A stretch of DNA of 64,000 bases from NCBI RefSeq assembly GCF_008704535.1, contig NZ_CP023701.1, positions 2,666,001 through 2,730,000 on the forward strand. The letters are read 5' to 3'. The stretch's first letter is position 1. Each line of letters begins with the position of its first letter. Both the position numbers and the translations under genes were made by a program. Shown one piece after another: positions 54,375 to 62,998 of this stretch. The notes under the pieces were generated by a model. It saw nothing but the letters and a program-made list of their open reading frames with translations. It searched no databases and had not been told where the DNA came from. This stretch comes from Streptomyces subrutilus. Its GTDB lineage: Bacteria; Actinomycetota; Actinomycetes; Streptomycetales; Streptomycetaceae.

Positions 54375-54569
54375 GTCAACCCTCCGCCGGTTCCCCTGAT
54401 TTGGACCCCGCAGACCCCTAGCCACTGTGCGTACCCGTGGGCTTACCATCAGTCACTGGCCGTGGACGAGGGTGCTCTGAGCGGGCGCCGCGAGGGGTGC
54501 CGCGACACGATCGCCCGGATCGCGATAGCGTCACCGGCGAACAGAGCTCGTACCACCTTGGAGGTGAGG

Positions 54570-54983
54570 GTGTCCCAGATCGCAGGCGAGCCCGGGACCC
54601 AGGACTTCGTGGAAGTCCGGCTGCCCGCTGCGGGTGCCTACCTGTCGGTGCTCCGAACGGCCACGGCCGGCCTCGCGGCACGGTTGGACTTCACCCTCGA
54701 CGAGATCGAGGACCTCCGCATCGCGGTGGACGAAGCCTGCGCGATCCTGCTCCAGCAGGCCGTGCCAGGCTCCGTCCTCAGCTGCGTCTTCCGGCTGATC
54801 GACGATTCGCTGGAAGTGACCGTCTCGGCGCCCACCACCGACGGGCGCGCACCGGAGCGCGACACGTTCGCGTGGACGGTCCTGTCGGCGCTGGCCGGCA
54901 AGGTCGAGGCCACGGTCGAGGAGAACCGGACGGTGAGCATCAGCCTCTACAAACAGCGCGGCGCGGGACCAGGGCCGGCGTGA
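54570..54983 (+). CDS. prsH: Anti-sigma factor (RsbW-like HATPase)
   Basis: A 137-residue HATPase_c protein: EVRLPAAGAYLSVLRTATAGLAARLDFTLDEIEDLRIAVDEAC. It resembles the RsbW/UshX anti-sigma kinases that hold SigB-type factors inactive. GTG at 54570 with GGAGGTGAGG upstream. Its TGA overlaps the downstream GTG (GTGA), coupling production of antagonist and sigma factor. The order matches S. coelicolor prsH/ushX-sigH from memory. Confidence 0.85.
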   Translation: MSQIAGEPGTQDFVEVRLPAAGAYLSVLRTATAGLAARLDFTLDEIEDLRIAVDEACAILLQQAVPGSVLSCVFRLIDDSLEVTVSAPTTDGRAPERDTFAWTVLSALAGKVEATVEENRTVSISLYKQRGAGPGPA

Positions 54984-56005
54984 GCGGCGGGGAGGTCCCG
55001 GTGCGGGGCGGGGATCGCCCCCGGGTGCGGCACGCGGTCGACGGCAGCATCCCGGAGCAGCAGCACGCCCGGCCGCACCCGGCCGACTCGGATGCGGACG
55101 ACGGCTTTTCGGACTCGGCGGAGCGACGGGCGGGCCCTATGAGCGACAACCAGCACGAAGAACCACAGCCATCCCGGCCACCGGAGGCCGCTGCCACGGC
55201 CCCGGTGGTGCCGGCGCCGGTGTTCCCGGTGACCCCGGCCCTCCCGGACCCGCGCGACCGCAGCGGCGCGCGGGCCCTGTTCATCGAGCTGCGGGCGCTG
55301 CCGGACGGTTCGGCGGAGAAGGCCGAACTGCGCAACCGGCTGGTGCGGATGCACCTGCCGCTGGTCGAGCACCTGGCGCGGCGCTTCCGCAACCGCGGTG
55401 AGCCGCTGGACGACCTGACGCAGGTGGCCACCATCGGCCTGATCAAGTCCGTGGACCGGTTCGACCCGGACCGCGGGGTGGAGTTCTCCACGTACGCGAC
55501 GCCCACCGTGGTCGGCGAGATCAAGCGCCACTTCCGCGACAAGGGCTGGGCGGTACGGGTGCCGCGGCGCCTGCAGGAGCTGCGGCTCTCGCTGACCACG
55601 GCCACCGCGGAACTCTCCCAGCAGCACGGCCGCTCCCCCACGGTGCACGAACTGGCCGAACGGCTGGGGATCTCCGAGGAGGAGGTGCTGGAGGGCCTGG
55701 AGTCCGCCAACGCCTACAGCACGCTGTCCCTGGACGTCCCGGACACCGACGACGAGTCGCCGGCGGTCGCGGACACCCTCGGCTCGGAGGACGAGGCGCT
55801 GGAGGGCGTCGAGTACCGCGAGTCCCTCAAGCCGCTGCTGGAGGGGCTGCCGCCGCGGGAGAAGCGCATCCTGCTGCTGCGGTTCTTCGGGAACATGACG
55901 CAGTCGCAGATCGCCCAGGAGGTCGGCATCTCCCAGATGCACGTCTCCCGGCTGCTGGCCCGCACCCTGGCCCAGCTGCGCGAGAAGCTCCTCGTCGAGG
56001 AGTGA
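54980..56005 (+). CDS. sigH: SigB/SigF-family RNA polymerase sigma factor (SigH-like)
   Basis: A 341-residue product from GTG 54980 (or 288 residues from ATG 55139, MSDNQHEEPQPSR). Sigma regions: 2 (RNRLVRMHLPLVEHLARRFRNRGEPLDDLTQVATIGLIKSVDRFDPDRGVEFSTYATPTVVGEIKRHFRDKGW), 3 (VHELAERLGISEEEVLEGL) and 4 (LPPREKRILLLRFFGNMTQSQIAQEVGISQMHVSRLLARTL). It directs osmotic/stress and developmental genes. In S. coelicolor SigH is made from alternative starts; the same frame is open upstream across the anti-sigma gene. I prefer 54980 on the basis of stop-start overlap, but 55139 is plausible. Confidence 0.88.
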   Translation: MSGGEVPVRGGDRPRVRHAVDGSIPEQQHARPHPADSDADDGFSDSAERRAGPMSDNQHEEPQPSRPPEAAATAPVVPAPVFPVTPALPDPRDRSGARALFIELRALPDGSAEKAELRNRLVRMHLPLVEHLARRFRNRGEPLDDLTQVATIGLIKSVDRFDPDRGVEFSTYATPTVVGEIKRHFRDKGWAVRVPRRLQELRLSLTTATAELSQQHGRSPTVHELAERLGISEEEVLEGLESANAYSTLSLDVPDTDDESPAVADTLGSEDEALEGVEYRESLKPLLEGLPPREKRILLLRFFGNMTQSQIAQEVGISQMHVSRLLARTLAQLREKLLVEE

Positions 56006-56020
56006 GCGGACCCGTACGGG

Positions 56021-56479
56021 TCATCGGGCCTCTTCCCGGGGCCCGATCCCCAGGGCCCGCGTGGCCGTCGGGTTCACCAGCAGCACGACGACGGCCACCA
56101 CGGCCGCGGCCAGTGCCGCCGCGGCGGCGATCATCGCGCCGCCCGTGGTGTAGAGGGTCAGGGCCACCGGCAGCGCCATCAGCTGCGTGGTCAGCGCCGG
56201 GCCGCGGCTCCAGCGGCGGCCCAGGCGCAGCCCGCGCGCGGCCGCCAGGGGCAGCGCCGCGAGCGCGAGCAGGGTGAGCCCGACGAGCTCGGCCTGCCGG
56301 GGCGAGTCCGGGCGGCCGGCGATGCCGACGTACAGCATGTAGACGCCGAGCCCGGCCAGTGCCAGCCCCTCCAGGGCGGTGAGCACGGCGGCCGCGGTCA
56401 GCCGACCGGGCAGCGCGGCGGCCCCGGCGGCGGGCTCGGGTACGGGCGCGGGGGGATTCTGGGGCTGCTTCTCACTCAC
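56021..56479 (-). CDS. Small membrane protein, four TM helices, unknown
   Basis: A 152-residue protein. A Pro/Ala-rich cytosolic N-terminus (MSEKQPQNPPAPVPEPAAG) precedes four hydrophobic helices (AAAVLTALEGLALAGLGVYML; LVGLTLLALAALPLAAARGL; ALTTQLMALPVALTLY; AAALAAAVVAVVVLLV). Function unknown. GTG at 56479. It is convergent with the sigma-factor gene, 15 bases away, and divergent from the DAG kinase gene. Confidence 0.8.
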   Translation of the reverse strand: MSEKQPQNPPAPVPEPAAGAAALPGRLTAAAVLTALEGLALAGLGVYMLYVGIAGRPDSPRQAELVGLTLLALAALPLAAARGLRLGRRWSRGPALTTQLMALPVALTLYTTGGAMIAAAAALAAAVVAVVVLLVNPTATRALGIGPREEAR

Positions 56480-56563
56480 CCCAGCAGGGTAGCGGCGCGG
56501 CCCGGAGGGCGGACGGGACGGCCAGTAGGCCCCGCATATGACCGGGTGGGTACTCTGGCGGTC

Positions 56564-57529
56564 ATGCGTGCACTTCTCGTGGCCAACCCAGCAGCGACGA
56601 CCACCAGTGCGCGCACGCGCGACGTCCTGACCCATGCCCTGGCCAGCGAGATGAAGCTGGAGGCGGTCACCACGGAGTACCGGGGGCACGCCCGGGACCT
56701 GGGGCGCCGGGCCGCGCACGACGGGCTCGACCTGGTCGTGGCCCTCGGCGGCGACGGCACGGTCAACGAGGTGGTCAACGGGCTCCTGCACGACGGGCCC
56801 GATCCGGAGCGGCTGCCCCGGCTGGCGGTGGTCCCCGGCGGTTCCACCAACGTCTTCGCGCGGGCGCTGGGCCTGCCCAACGACGCGGTCGAGGCGACCG
56901 GCGCCCTGCTGGACGCCCTGCGCGAGCAGCGCGAGCGGACGGTGGGGCTGGGCCTGGCCGCCGGCACCCCGGGCACCGAGGACGAGTCGGTGCCGGCGCG
57001 CTGGTTCACGTTCTGCGCGGGCTTCGGCTTCGACGCGGGTGTGGTGGGACGGGTCGAGCAGCAGCGGGAACGCGGCAAGCGTTCGACGCACGCCCTGTAC
57101 GTGCGCCAGCTTCTTCGGCAGTTCTTCGAAGAACCGCACCGCCGGCACGGTACGGTCACGCTGGAGCGTCCGGGCGCGGATCCGGTGACGGATCTGGTGC
57201 TGTCGATAGTGTGCAACACCTCACCGTGGACGTATCTGGGGAATCGCCCGCTTTACGCCTCCCCGGAGGCCTCGTTCGACACCGCGCTTGACGTACTGGC
57301 GCTCAACCGTTTGTCAACTCCGGCGGTGGCCCGGTACGCGACACAGCTCCTGACCTCGACTCCTGAGCGGGGTCCGCACGGCAAGCACGCGGTGTCTCTG
57401 CACGATCTGACCGACTTCACCTTGCATTCCAAGGTCCCCCTTCCGTTCCAGATGGACGGCGACCATCTCGGACTGCGCACCAGCGTTCAGTTCACAGGCG
57501 TACGCCGTGCACTGCGTGTGATTGTGTGA
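56564..57529 (+). CDS. Diacylglycerol/lipid kinase family protein
   Basis: A 321-residue DAGK_cat protein starting MRALLVANPAATTTSARTRD, with the ATP loop VVALGGDGTVNEVVNGLL and PGGSTNVFARALGLP. It would phosphorylate diacylglycerol or a related lipid at the membrane. ATG at 56564; an in-frame start at 56546 is possible but adds nothing conserved. Confidence 0.92.
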   Translation: MRALLVANPAATTTSARTRDVLTHALASEMKLEAVTTEYRGHARDLGRRAAHDGLDLVVALGGDGTVNEVVNGLLHDGPDPERLPRLAVVPGGSTNVFARALGLPNDAVEATGALLDALREQRERTVGLGLAAGTPGTEDESVPARWFTFCAGFGFDAGVVGRVEQQRERGKRSTHALYVRQLLRQFFEEPHRRHGTVTLERPGADPVTDLVLSIVCNTSPWTYLGNRPLYASPEASFDTALDVLALNRLSTPAVARYATQLLTSTPERGPHGKHAVSLHDLTDFTLHSKVPLPFQMDGDHLGLRTSVQFTGVRRALRVIV

Positions 57530-57849
57530 GTGGAAGGGCCTAAAGTCCTTTCACTCGAACGTTTACACGCTGGTCCACCCCCAGGAACTAGGGCTGTGAC
57601 CTAGTAGACACCGACGAATCAAAAAAAACTTTCCGGAAGGGGTTGTATCCCCGTCCGAGGTTTGCGAATCTCTACATGGCGGTCGGGACAGCCCGCAGAA
57701 CCCGGCACCCGCAAAGATCGCCAGAACCCCTCCACGAATCAAAGCCCCTACCCGGGCAACCGGGCAGTTGCCCTTCCCTCACGGGGGGATTCGTGAAAGC
57801 GTTCACATTCACAAGCAACCTGCCCGTAATACAAGGAGATGGAGCAGCC
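57530..57849 (+). promoter_or_regulatory. 320-bp upstream region of wblE, no gene
   Basis: The region contains an A-run (AAAAAAA near 57621) and, at 57793-57806, the palindrome GTGAA-AGCG-TTCAC. It should hold the wblE promoter(s) and a long 5'UTR. An open frame from 57643 (TTG-like) merges into wblE but is not conserved-looking and is rejected as coding. Confidence 0.6.
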
Positions 57850-58107
57850 ATGGACTGGCGTCACAACGCCGTTTGTCGTGAGGAAGACCCGGAACTCTTC
57901 TTCCCCATCGGCAACACCGGTCCTGCGCTGCTGCAGATCGAGGAAGCCAAGGCCGTCTGCCGCCGCTGCCCCGTCATGGAGCAGTGCCTGCAGTGGGCGC
58001 TTGAGTCCGGCCAGGACTCCGGCGTCTGGGGCGGTCTCAGCGAGGACGAGCGCCGCGCGATGAAGCGCCGCGCCGCTCGCAACCGGGCGCGCAACGCCAG
58101 CGCCTGA
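57850..58107 (+). CDS. wblE: WhiB-like [4Fe-4S] transcription factor WblE
   Basis: An 85-residue protein with four cluster cysteines Cys9, Cys37, Cys40 and Cys46 (VCR, CRRCPVMEQC), the GVWGG turn (58-62) and a basic C-terminal tail (RRAMKRRAARNRARNASA) that binds DNA. WblE (WhiB1-type) proteins act with the sigma factor region 4 and respond to NO or redox state. ATG at 57850 gives the usual MDWRHNAVC start. Followed by a terminator. Confidence 0.94.
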   Translation: MDWRHNAVCREEDPELFFPIGNTGPALLQIEEAKAVCRRCPVMEQCLQWALESGQDSGVWGGLSEDERRAMKRRAARNRARNASA

Positions 58108-58172
58108 TAACGACTTTCGAGCCTCGACGCGCAGCGCGTAGTACCCGTATGAGCGCTTAGCAACGTGCTCTT

Positions 58173-58206
58173 GAGCCCCGGACCGGGAACATTCGGTCCG
58201 GGGCTC
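58173..58206. terminator. Terminator after wblE
   Basis: A perfect 13-bp stem GAGCCCCGGACCG/CGGTCCGGGGCTC with an eight-base loop lies 65 bases beyond the wblE stop. Confidence 0.88.
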
Positions 58207-58247
58207 GGTGCTGTCCGGGGTCCGTTCCCCCCGCCCACCCCGCACCC

Positions 58248-58272
58248 GGTCCGTCACGCTGGGTGACGGACC
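58248..58272. terminator. Terminator after the reverse-strand sensor kinase
   Basis: GGTCCGTCAC/GTGACGGACC with a five-base loop ends ten bases before the kinase stop codon (reverse strand). Confidence 0.85.
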
Positions 58273-58281
58273 GTACGGCGG

Positions 58282-59751
58282 CTACTTCTGCGGGCTGGAC
58301 GGTATGTCGAGGACGACCCTGGTGCCGCGCGGCCGGGCCGGGAGCATGTCGAACGTGCCTCCGAGCTCCCCCTCGACCAGGGTCCGCACGATCTGGAGCC
58401 CGAGGTTGCCGGCCCGCTGCGGGTCGAACCCCTCGGGCAGTCCGCAGCCGTCGTCGAGCACGGTGATCAGCAGCCGCCCGTCCGCGCGGCCGGCGCCGGT
58501 ACGGGTCGCGGCGACCTCGACCGTGCCGCCCTCCCCCTGGGTGAAGGCGTGTTCCAGGGCGTTCTGCAGGATCTCCGTCAGCACCATCGACAGCGGGGTG
58601 GCGACCTCGGCGTCCAGGATGCCGAACCGCCCGGTGCGCCGGCACTCCACCCGGCCCGGCGAGATCTCCGAGACCATGGCGATCACCCGGTCGGCGATCT
58701 CGTCGAACTGGACGCGCTCGTCCAGGTTCTGGGACAGCGTCTCGTGCACGATGGCGATCGAACCGACCCGGCGCACCGCCTCGTTGAGCGCTTCGCGCCC
58801 CTGGGGCGAATCCATCCTGCGGGACTGGAGGCGCAACAGCGCGGCCACGGTCTGGAGGTTGTTCTTCACCCGGTGGTGGATCTCCCGGATGGTCGCGTCC
58901 TTGGTGATCAATTCACGTTCGCGACGGCGCAGTTCGGTGACGTCCCGGCACAGGACGAGGGAGCCGATGCGGGTCCCCTTGGGCTTGAGCGGGATCGCGC
59001 GCAGCTGGATGACCCCGCCGTTGCCCTCGACCTCGGTCTCCCGGGGGGCCCAGCCGCTGGCGAGTTTGACCAGGGCCTCGTCCACGGGGCCGCGGGAGGG
59101 GGCGAGTTCGGTGGTGGTGTCCCCGAGGTGCTGGCCGACCAGGTCGGAGGCGAGGCCGAGGCGGTGGTAGGCGGAGAGGGCGTTCGGGGAGGCGTAGGTC
59201 ACCACCCCGTCGGCGTCGAGCCGTATCAGTCCGTCGCCGACCCGCGGGGAGGCGTCCATGTCGACCTGCTGGCCGGGGAAGGGGAAGGACCCGGCCGCGA
59301 TCATCTGCGCCAGGTCGGAGGCGGACTGGAGGTAGGTCAGCTCCAGCCGGCTCGGCGTGCGCACGGTGAGCAGGTTGGTGTTGCGGGCGATCACGCCCAG
59401 CACCCGGCCCTCGCGGCGCACCGGGATCGACTCGACGCGGACCGGCACCTCCTCGCGCCACTCCGGGTCGCCCTCGCGCACGATGCGGCCCTCGTCGAGC
59501 GCGGCGTCGAGGAGCGGGCGGCGGCCGCGGGGCACCAGGTGGCCGACCATGTCGTCCTGGTAGGAGGTGGGACCGGTGTTCGGGCGCATCTGGGCGACCG
59601 AGACGTACCGGCTGCCGTCGAGGGTGGGGACCCACAGCACGAGGTCGGCGAAGGACAGGTCGGAGAGCAGCTGCCACTCCGAGACCAGCAGGTGGAGCCA
59701 CTCCAGGTCGGTTTCACTGAGAGCGGTGTGCTGGCGTACGAGGTCGTTCAT
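58282..59751 (-). CDS. Cytosolic sensor histidine kinase (GAF-PAS-HisKA_2)
   Basis: A 489-residue kinase without membrane helices. A GAF-like domain (about 20-155; FADLVLWVPTLDGSRYVSVAQM), a PAS domain (about 175-285; DGLIRLDADGVVTYASPNALSAYHRLG) and a HisKA_2-type H-box (EIHHRVKNNLQTVAALLRLQSRR) precede the HATPase with N-box EILQNALEHAF and DDGCGLPEGF. It lacks an adjacent response regulator. The ATG at 59751 gives MNDLVRQHTAL; a GTG nine bases upstream is possible. It matches the kinase between wblE and nagB in S. coelicolor from memory. Confidence 0.9.
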   Translation of the reverse strand: MNDLVRQHTALSETDLEWLHLLVSEWQLLSDLSFADLVLWVPTLDGSRYVSVAQMRPNTGPTSYQDDMVGHLVPRGRRPLLDAALDEGRIVREGDPEWREEVPVRVESIPVRREGRVLGVIARNTNLLTVRTPSRLELTYLQSASDLAQMIAAGSFPFPGQQVDMDASPRVGDGLIRLDADGVVTYASPNALSAYHRLGLASDLVGQHLGDTTTELAPSRGPVDEALVKLASGWAPRETEVEGNGGVIQLRAIPLKPKGTRIGSLVLCRDVTELRRRERELITKDATIREIHHRVKNNLQTVAALLRLQSRRMDSPQGREALNEAVRRVGSIAIVHETLSQNLDERVQFDEIADRVIAMVSEISPGRVECRRTGRFGILDAEVATPLSMVLTEILQNALEHAFTQGEGGTVEVAATRTGAGRADGRLLITVLDDGCGLPEGFDPQRAGNLGLQIVRTLVEGELGGTFDMLPARPRGTRVVLDIPSSPQK

Positions 59752-59895
59752 GGAGGGCACGGGGCGAGCGTACCCCGGGTACGCCCGATGACTTTCCGCA
59801 CGGGAACGCGCAGGAGTACCCAGGACCGTACGGGGCCGCGTAGTGTTGGAGGAAGTGACGGGAATCCTAGGGCCGTCATTGGATGGACAGAAGAG

Positions 59896-59911
59896 AATGG
59901 TCTAGTCCACA
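59896..59911. promoter_or_regulatory. DasR-responsive element (dre) 1
   Basis: AATGGTCTAGTCCACA matches the dre consensus (ACTGGTCTAGACCACT) at 12 or 13 of 16 positions, with the TGGTCTAG core. It lies 145 bases upstream of the sensor-kinase start and far (650 bp) from nagB. Confidence 0.8.
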
Positions 59912-59925
59912 ATTGCATCAGGCTT

Positions 59926-59950
59926 CCGTCCTCCCCGCACAGGAGGACGG
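59926..59950. other. Hairpin downstream of dre 1
   Basis: CCGTCCTCC (59926-59934) pairs with GGAGGACGG (59942-59950) over a seven-base loop. It could be a terminator or attenuator for a transcript starting near dre 1. Confidence 0.5.
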
Positions 59951-60510
59951 ATCGAGGTAAGCCGCGCGCTCTGCCCTGACCGCGCGGGAACCTCCCACCG
60001 GCCTTCGGGAACCGCACACCCGTCGGCCGTAAGTACTCCGGGCTACGGTGCCGGATGGGCCGAGGGTCCCGTCCTGCACCGTGGCCCAGAGGAAAGCGCC
60101 GCCGCTGACGTCCGCGGCGATGCGCCTCCCGCGCACCACAGCCGCTCGGACCGGGCCCGCAGGGCCGGTGCCCGCACCGCTTCCCCTTCCTCCCGGGCGA
60201 CCCCGCCGGGGCCCGCTGCGGCATTCCCAGGAGCGCGGCCACCCGCGCGGCGGGCCCGGGCCCGCGCATCGGCGTCCGGCGAAGGCCCCGCGGGCCGTCA
60301 CGGCCTCCTCGAAGAGGGTGCGCCCGCCCCCGGAGGCCGCGCGGCGGCCGGGGGTGCCGGCGCCCGGGCCCTGGTCCGGGGTCGGCGCCGGACGCGGCCC
60401 CGCACCCGCGCTCCCGGACGGAGAAGACCGTTCCGCAGGCCGGGGCGGACAAAGCGGAACACCATGGGAAGGGCCCCCGGACCCGGGCGCGGGAGGAGCG
60501 TTTCTGCTAG

Positions 60511-60526
60511 ATTGGTCTATACCACA
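60511..60526. promoter_or_regulatory. DasR-responsive element (dre) 2 upstream of nagB
   Basis: ATTGGTCTATACCACA, a close match to the dre consensus, lies 35 bases upstream of the nagB GTG. DasR repression of nagB, relieved by glucosamine-6-phosphate, is established in S. coelicolor. Confidence 0.9.
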
Positions 60527-60560
60527 ATGCCCAGACCCCTCTCAGATCGGCAGGCCCCGC

Positions 60561-61346
60561 GTGGAAGTTGTCATCGTCCCGGACGCCAAGGCAGGCGGCG
60601 AGCTCATCGCGGAGGCCATGGCCGCACTGGTCCGCCGCAAGCCCGACGCCCTGCTCGGCGTGGCGACCGGCTCTACCCCGCTGCCCGTCTACGAAGCCCT
60701 CGCCGCCAAGGTCCGGGCCGGCCAGGTCGACGCCTCCCGGGCGCGGATCTGCCAGCTCGACGAGTACGTCGGCCTGCCGGCCGGGCACCCCGAGTCCTAC
60801 CGCGCGGTCGTCCTGCGCGAGGTCGTGGAGCCGCTCGGCCTGTCCGAGTCCTCCTTCATGGGCCCCGACGGCTCCGCCGAGGACATCGTCGCCGCGTGCG
60901 AGGCCTACGACCTGGCACTGGCCGAGGCCGGCGGCGTCGACCTCCAACTGCTGGGCATCGGCACCGACGGGCACATCGGCTTCAACGAGCCGTGCTCCTC
61001 GCTCGCCTCCCGCACCCGCATCAAGACGCTGACGGAGCAGACCCGCGTGGACAACGCGCGCTTCTTCGACGACGACCTGGAGCAGGTGCCGCACCACGTC
61101 GTCACCCAGGGCATCGGCACGATCCTCGACGCCCGCCACCTGGTACTGCTGGCCACCGGCGAGGGCAAGGCCGAGGCCGTCGCGCAGACCGTCGAGGGCC
61201 CGCTGTCCGCGCTCGTCCCGGCCTCCGCGCTGCAGCTGCACCGGCACGCGACCGTCGTCGTGGACGAGGCCGCCGCCTCGAAGCTGAAGCTGGCCGACTA
61301 CTTCCGCCACACGTACGCCGACAAGCCCTCCTGGCAGGGTCTGTAG
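60561..61346 (+). CDS. nagB: Glucosamine-6-phosphate deaminase
   Basis: A 261-residue enzyme: MEVVIVPDAKAGGELIAEAM, GVATGSTPLPVYEAL, QLDEYVGL (catalytic Asp), LGIGTDGHIGFNEP (His/Glu) and HHVVTQGIGTILDAR. It converts glucosamine-6-phosphate to fructose-6-phosphate and ammonia, feeding chitin-derived amino sugar into glycolysis. The GTG at 60561 is chosen; the ribosome site is weak. A dre site upstream implies DasR control, as in other Streptomyces. Confidence 0.96.
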   Translation: MEVVIVPDAKAGGELIAEAMAALVRRKPDALLGVATGSTPLPVYEALAAKVRAGQVDASRARICQLDEYVGLPAGHPESYRAVVLREVVEPLGLSESSFMGPDGSAEDIVAACEAYDLALAEAGGVDLQLLGIGTDGHIGFNEPCSSLASRTRIKTLTEQTRVDNARFFDDDLEQVPHHVVTQGIGTILDARHLVLLATGEGKAEAVAQTVEGPLSALVPASALQLHRHATVVVDEAAASKLKLADYFRHTYADKPSWQGL

Positions 61347-61361
61347 GCCCCGGGGCCCACG

Positions 61362-61400
61362 ACGGGCCGGTGCTCCCCACCCGGGGGAGCACCGGCCCGT
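61362..61400. terminator. Terminator after nagB
   Basis: A perfect 17-bp stem (ACGGGCCGGTGCTCCCC with its complement) and a five-base loop begin 15 bases after the nagB stop. Confidence 0.9.
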
Positions 61401-61450
61401 CCGCGTTCCCGGGGCGCCGTTGCGGGCGGCGCCCGTACGCGCAAGCACCC

Positions 61451-61479
61451 GTGCCCCCGGACTCGCAGTCCAGGGGCAC
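61451..61479. terminator. Terminator for the reverse das transcript
   Basis: GTGCCCC-C-GGACT (61451-61463) pairs with AGTCC-A-GGGGCAC (61467-61479); one mismatch and a three-base loop. It lies 31 bases past the dasD stop on the reverse strand. Confidence 0.75.
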
Positions 61480-61509
61480 GGGGGTCCGGGCGGTCGCCGC
61501 CGGGGGCGG

Positions 61510-62991
61510 TCAGGCCCCGGCGATGACCTCCGCGGCCGCCCGCGCGCAGACGCGGGAGGCGCCGTGGGTGGCGATGTGGAGGGCGCCGCGGGGCTCCGCG
61601 CGGGGCAGGCCCATCTCGACGACCACGGTGTCCGGGCGGGCCGCCACCAGGGCGTCGAGGGCCTCGGCCATCCACGGGTGGCGGTGGGCGTCGCGGACCA
61701 CCGCGACGACCGTGCGGTCCCCCGCGGCCGCCAGGATCTCGGCGGCCGGGGCGCCCTCGCCGTAGAGGCCCGCGGTGGTGCCCGGGAGCAGCTCGGCCAG
61801 CGGCGCGGCCACGCCCCACGGGGTCTCGTCGCCCACCGCGATGTTCGCGACGGGCGCCAGCGTGGCCACGTACGGGGCGGTGAGCGCGGTCGGCGTGCCG
61901 GTCACGGCGAGGGCGCGGCGGGCCGCGGTCAGGCCGATGCCGGACGCGCGGCTCCCCTCCGGCTGCGCGTCCGGCCTGGCCCGGCGGGTCCATTCGGCGA
62001 GTGCCCGGACCCGCGCGGCGGCGTCGGCGAGCCGCTCCTCGGGGAGGGTGCCTTCGCGGACGGCGGCGACCAGTGCGTCGCGCAGGCTCAGCACGGTGCC
62101 CTCGTCGGCCAGTCCGCCGCCGACGCAGATGGCGTCGGCGCCGGCCGCGATGGCCAGGACCGAGCCGCGCTCGATGCCGTACGTCCCGGCGATGGCGTTC
62201 ATCTCCATGCCGTCGGTGACGATCAGTCCCTCGTAGCCGAGCTCCTTGCGCAGCAGACCGGTCAGGATCTGCGGGCTGAGGGTGGCCGGCCGGGTCGGGT
62301 CGAGGGCGGGCACCAGGATGTGCGCGCTCATCACGGCCTTGGTGCCGGCCGCGACGGCCGCCCTGAAGGGGACGAGCTCGCGGGCCTGGAGGACGTCGAG
62401 GTCCACGTCGATGCGGGGCAGCGCGTGGTGCGAGTCGACGTTGGTGTCGCCGTGGCCCGGGAAGTGCTTGGTGCACGCGGCGACGCCGGCGGCCTGGAGG
62501 CCCTCGACGTAGGCGGCGGTGTGGCGGGCGACGAGCCCGGTGTCGGCGCCGAAGGAGCGTACGCCGATCACCGGGTTGTCCGGGTTGGAGTTGACGTCGG
62601 CGGACGGGGCCCAGTTGAGGTTGACACCGCACTCGGCCAGGCGCCGGCCCAGCTCGCGGGCGACCTCCCGGGTCAGGGTGGTGTCGTCGACGGCGCCGAG
62701 CGCCAGGTTGCCCGGGAAGGACGAGCCCTCGCGGACCTCCAGGCGGGTGACGTCGCCGCCCTCCTCGTCGATGGCGACCAGGATGTCGTCCCGCTCGGCG
62801 CGCAGCTGCGCGGTGAGCGCGGACAGCTGCCCGGCCGAGACGATGTTGCGGCCGAAGAGGCCGACGGAGGTGAGGCCCTCGCCGACGAGGCGGAGCACCC
62901 AGGCGGGGGCGGTGGTGCCCTCGAAGCCGGGCTGGAGGACGGCGAGCGCGTCGCGCGTGACCGTATCGGTGTGCTGCGCAAGGACAGTCAT
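61510..62991 (-). CDS. dasD: GH3 beta-N-acetylglucosaminidase (DasD)
   Basis: A 493-residue GH3 enzyme: KHFPGHGDT at 175-183 with the His/Asp dyad of NagZ-type members, DSHHALP, and nucleophile Asp260 in VTDGMEMNA. It has no signal peptide, so is intracellular and would hydrolyse chitobiose imported by DasABC to GlcNAc. ATG at 62991. It lies 7 bases downstream of dasC, in the same operon. Its product feeds NagA/NagB metabolism. Confidence 0.92.
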   Translation of the reverse strand: MTVLAQHTDTVTRDALAVLQPGFEGTTAPAWVLRLVGEGLTSVGLFGRNIVSAGQLSALTAQLRAERDDILVAIDEEGGDVTRLEVREGSSFPGNLALGAVDDTTLTREVARELGRRLAECGVNLNWAPSADVNSNPDNPVIGVRSFGADTGLVARHTAAYVEGLQAAGVAACTKHFPGHGDTNVDSHHALPRIDVDLDVLQARELVPFRAAVAAGTKAVMSAHILVPALDPTRPATLSPQILTGLLRKELGYEGLIVTDGMEMNAIAGTYGIERGSVLAIAAGADAICVGGGLADEGTVLSLRDALVAAVREGTLPEERLADAAARVRALAEWTRRARPDAQPEGSRASGIGLTAARRALAVTGTPTALTAPYVATLAPVANIAVGDETPWGVAAPLAELLPGTTAGLYGEGAPAAEILAAAGDRTVVAVVRDAHRHPWMAEALDALVAARPDTVVVEMGLPRAEPRGALHIATHGASRVCARAAAEVIAGA

Positions 62992-62998
62992 GGGGCCG

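Larger units (their letters stand above)
59752..60560. other. 810-bp region between sensor kinase and nagB
   Basis: This region has two DasR-type sites (59896, 60511), a 9-bp hairpin (59926-59950) and no convincing gene. A plus frame from 60048 that joins nagB and reverse frames from 60301 and 60452 lack ribosome sites or recognisable domains. It may contain an unannotated small RNA or small protein. Confidence 0.6.

Noticed and set aside
57643..57849. Upstream extension of wblE
   Set aside because: WblE proteins start at MDWRHNAVC; the extension has no similarity and a palindrome and leader are in this region.
60048..60560. N-terminal extension of nagB
   Set aside because: The in-frame upstream residues have no NagB similarity and cross a dre operator; the GTG at 60561 gives the normal enzyme length.
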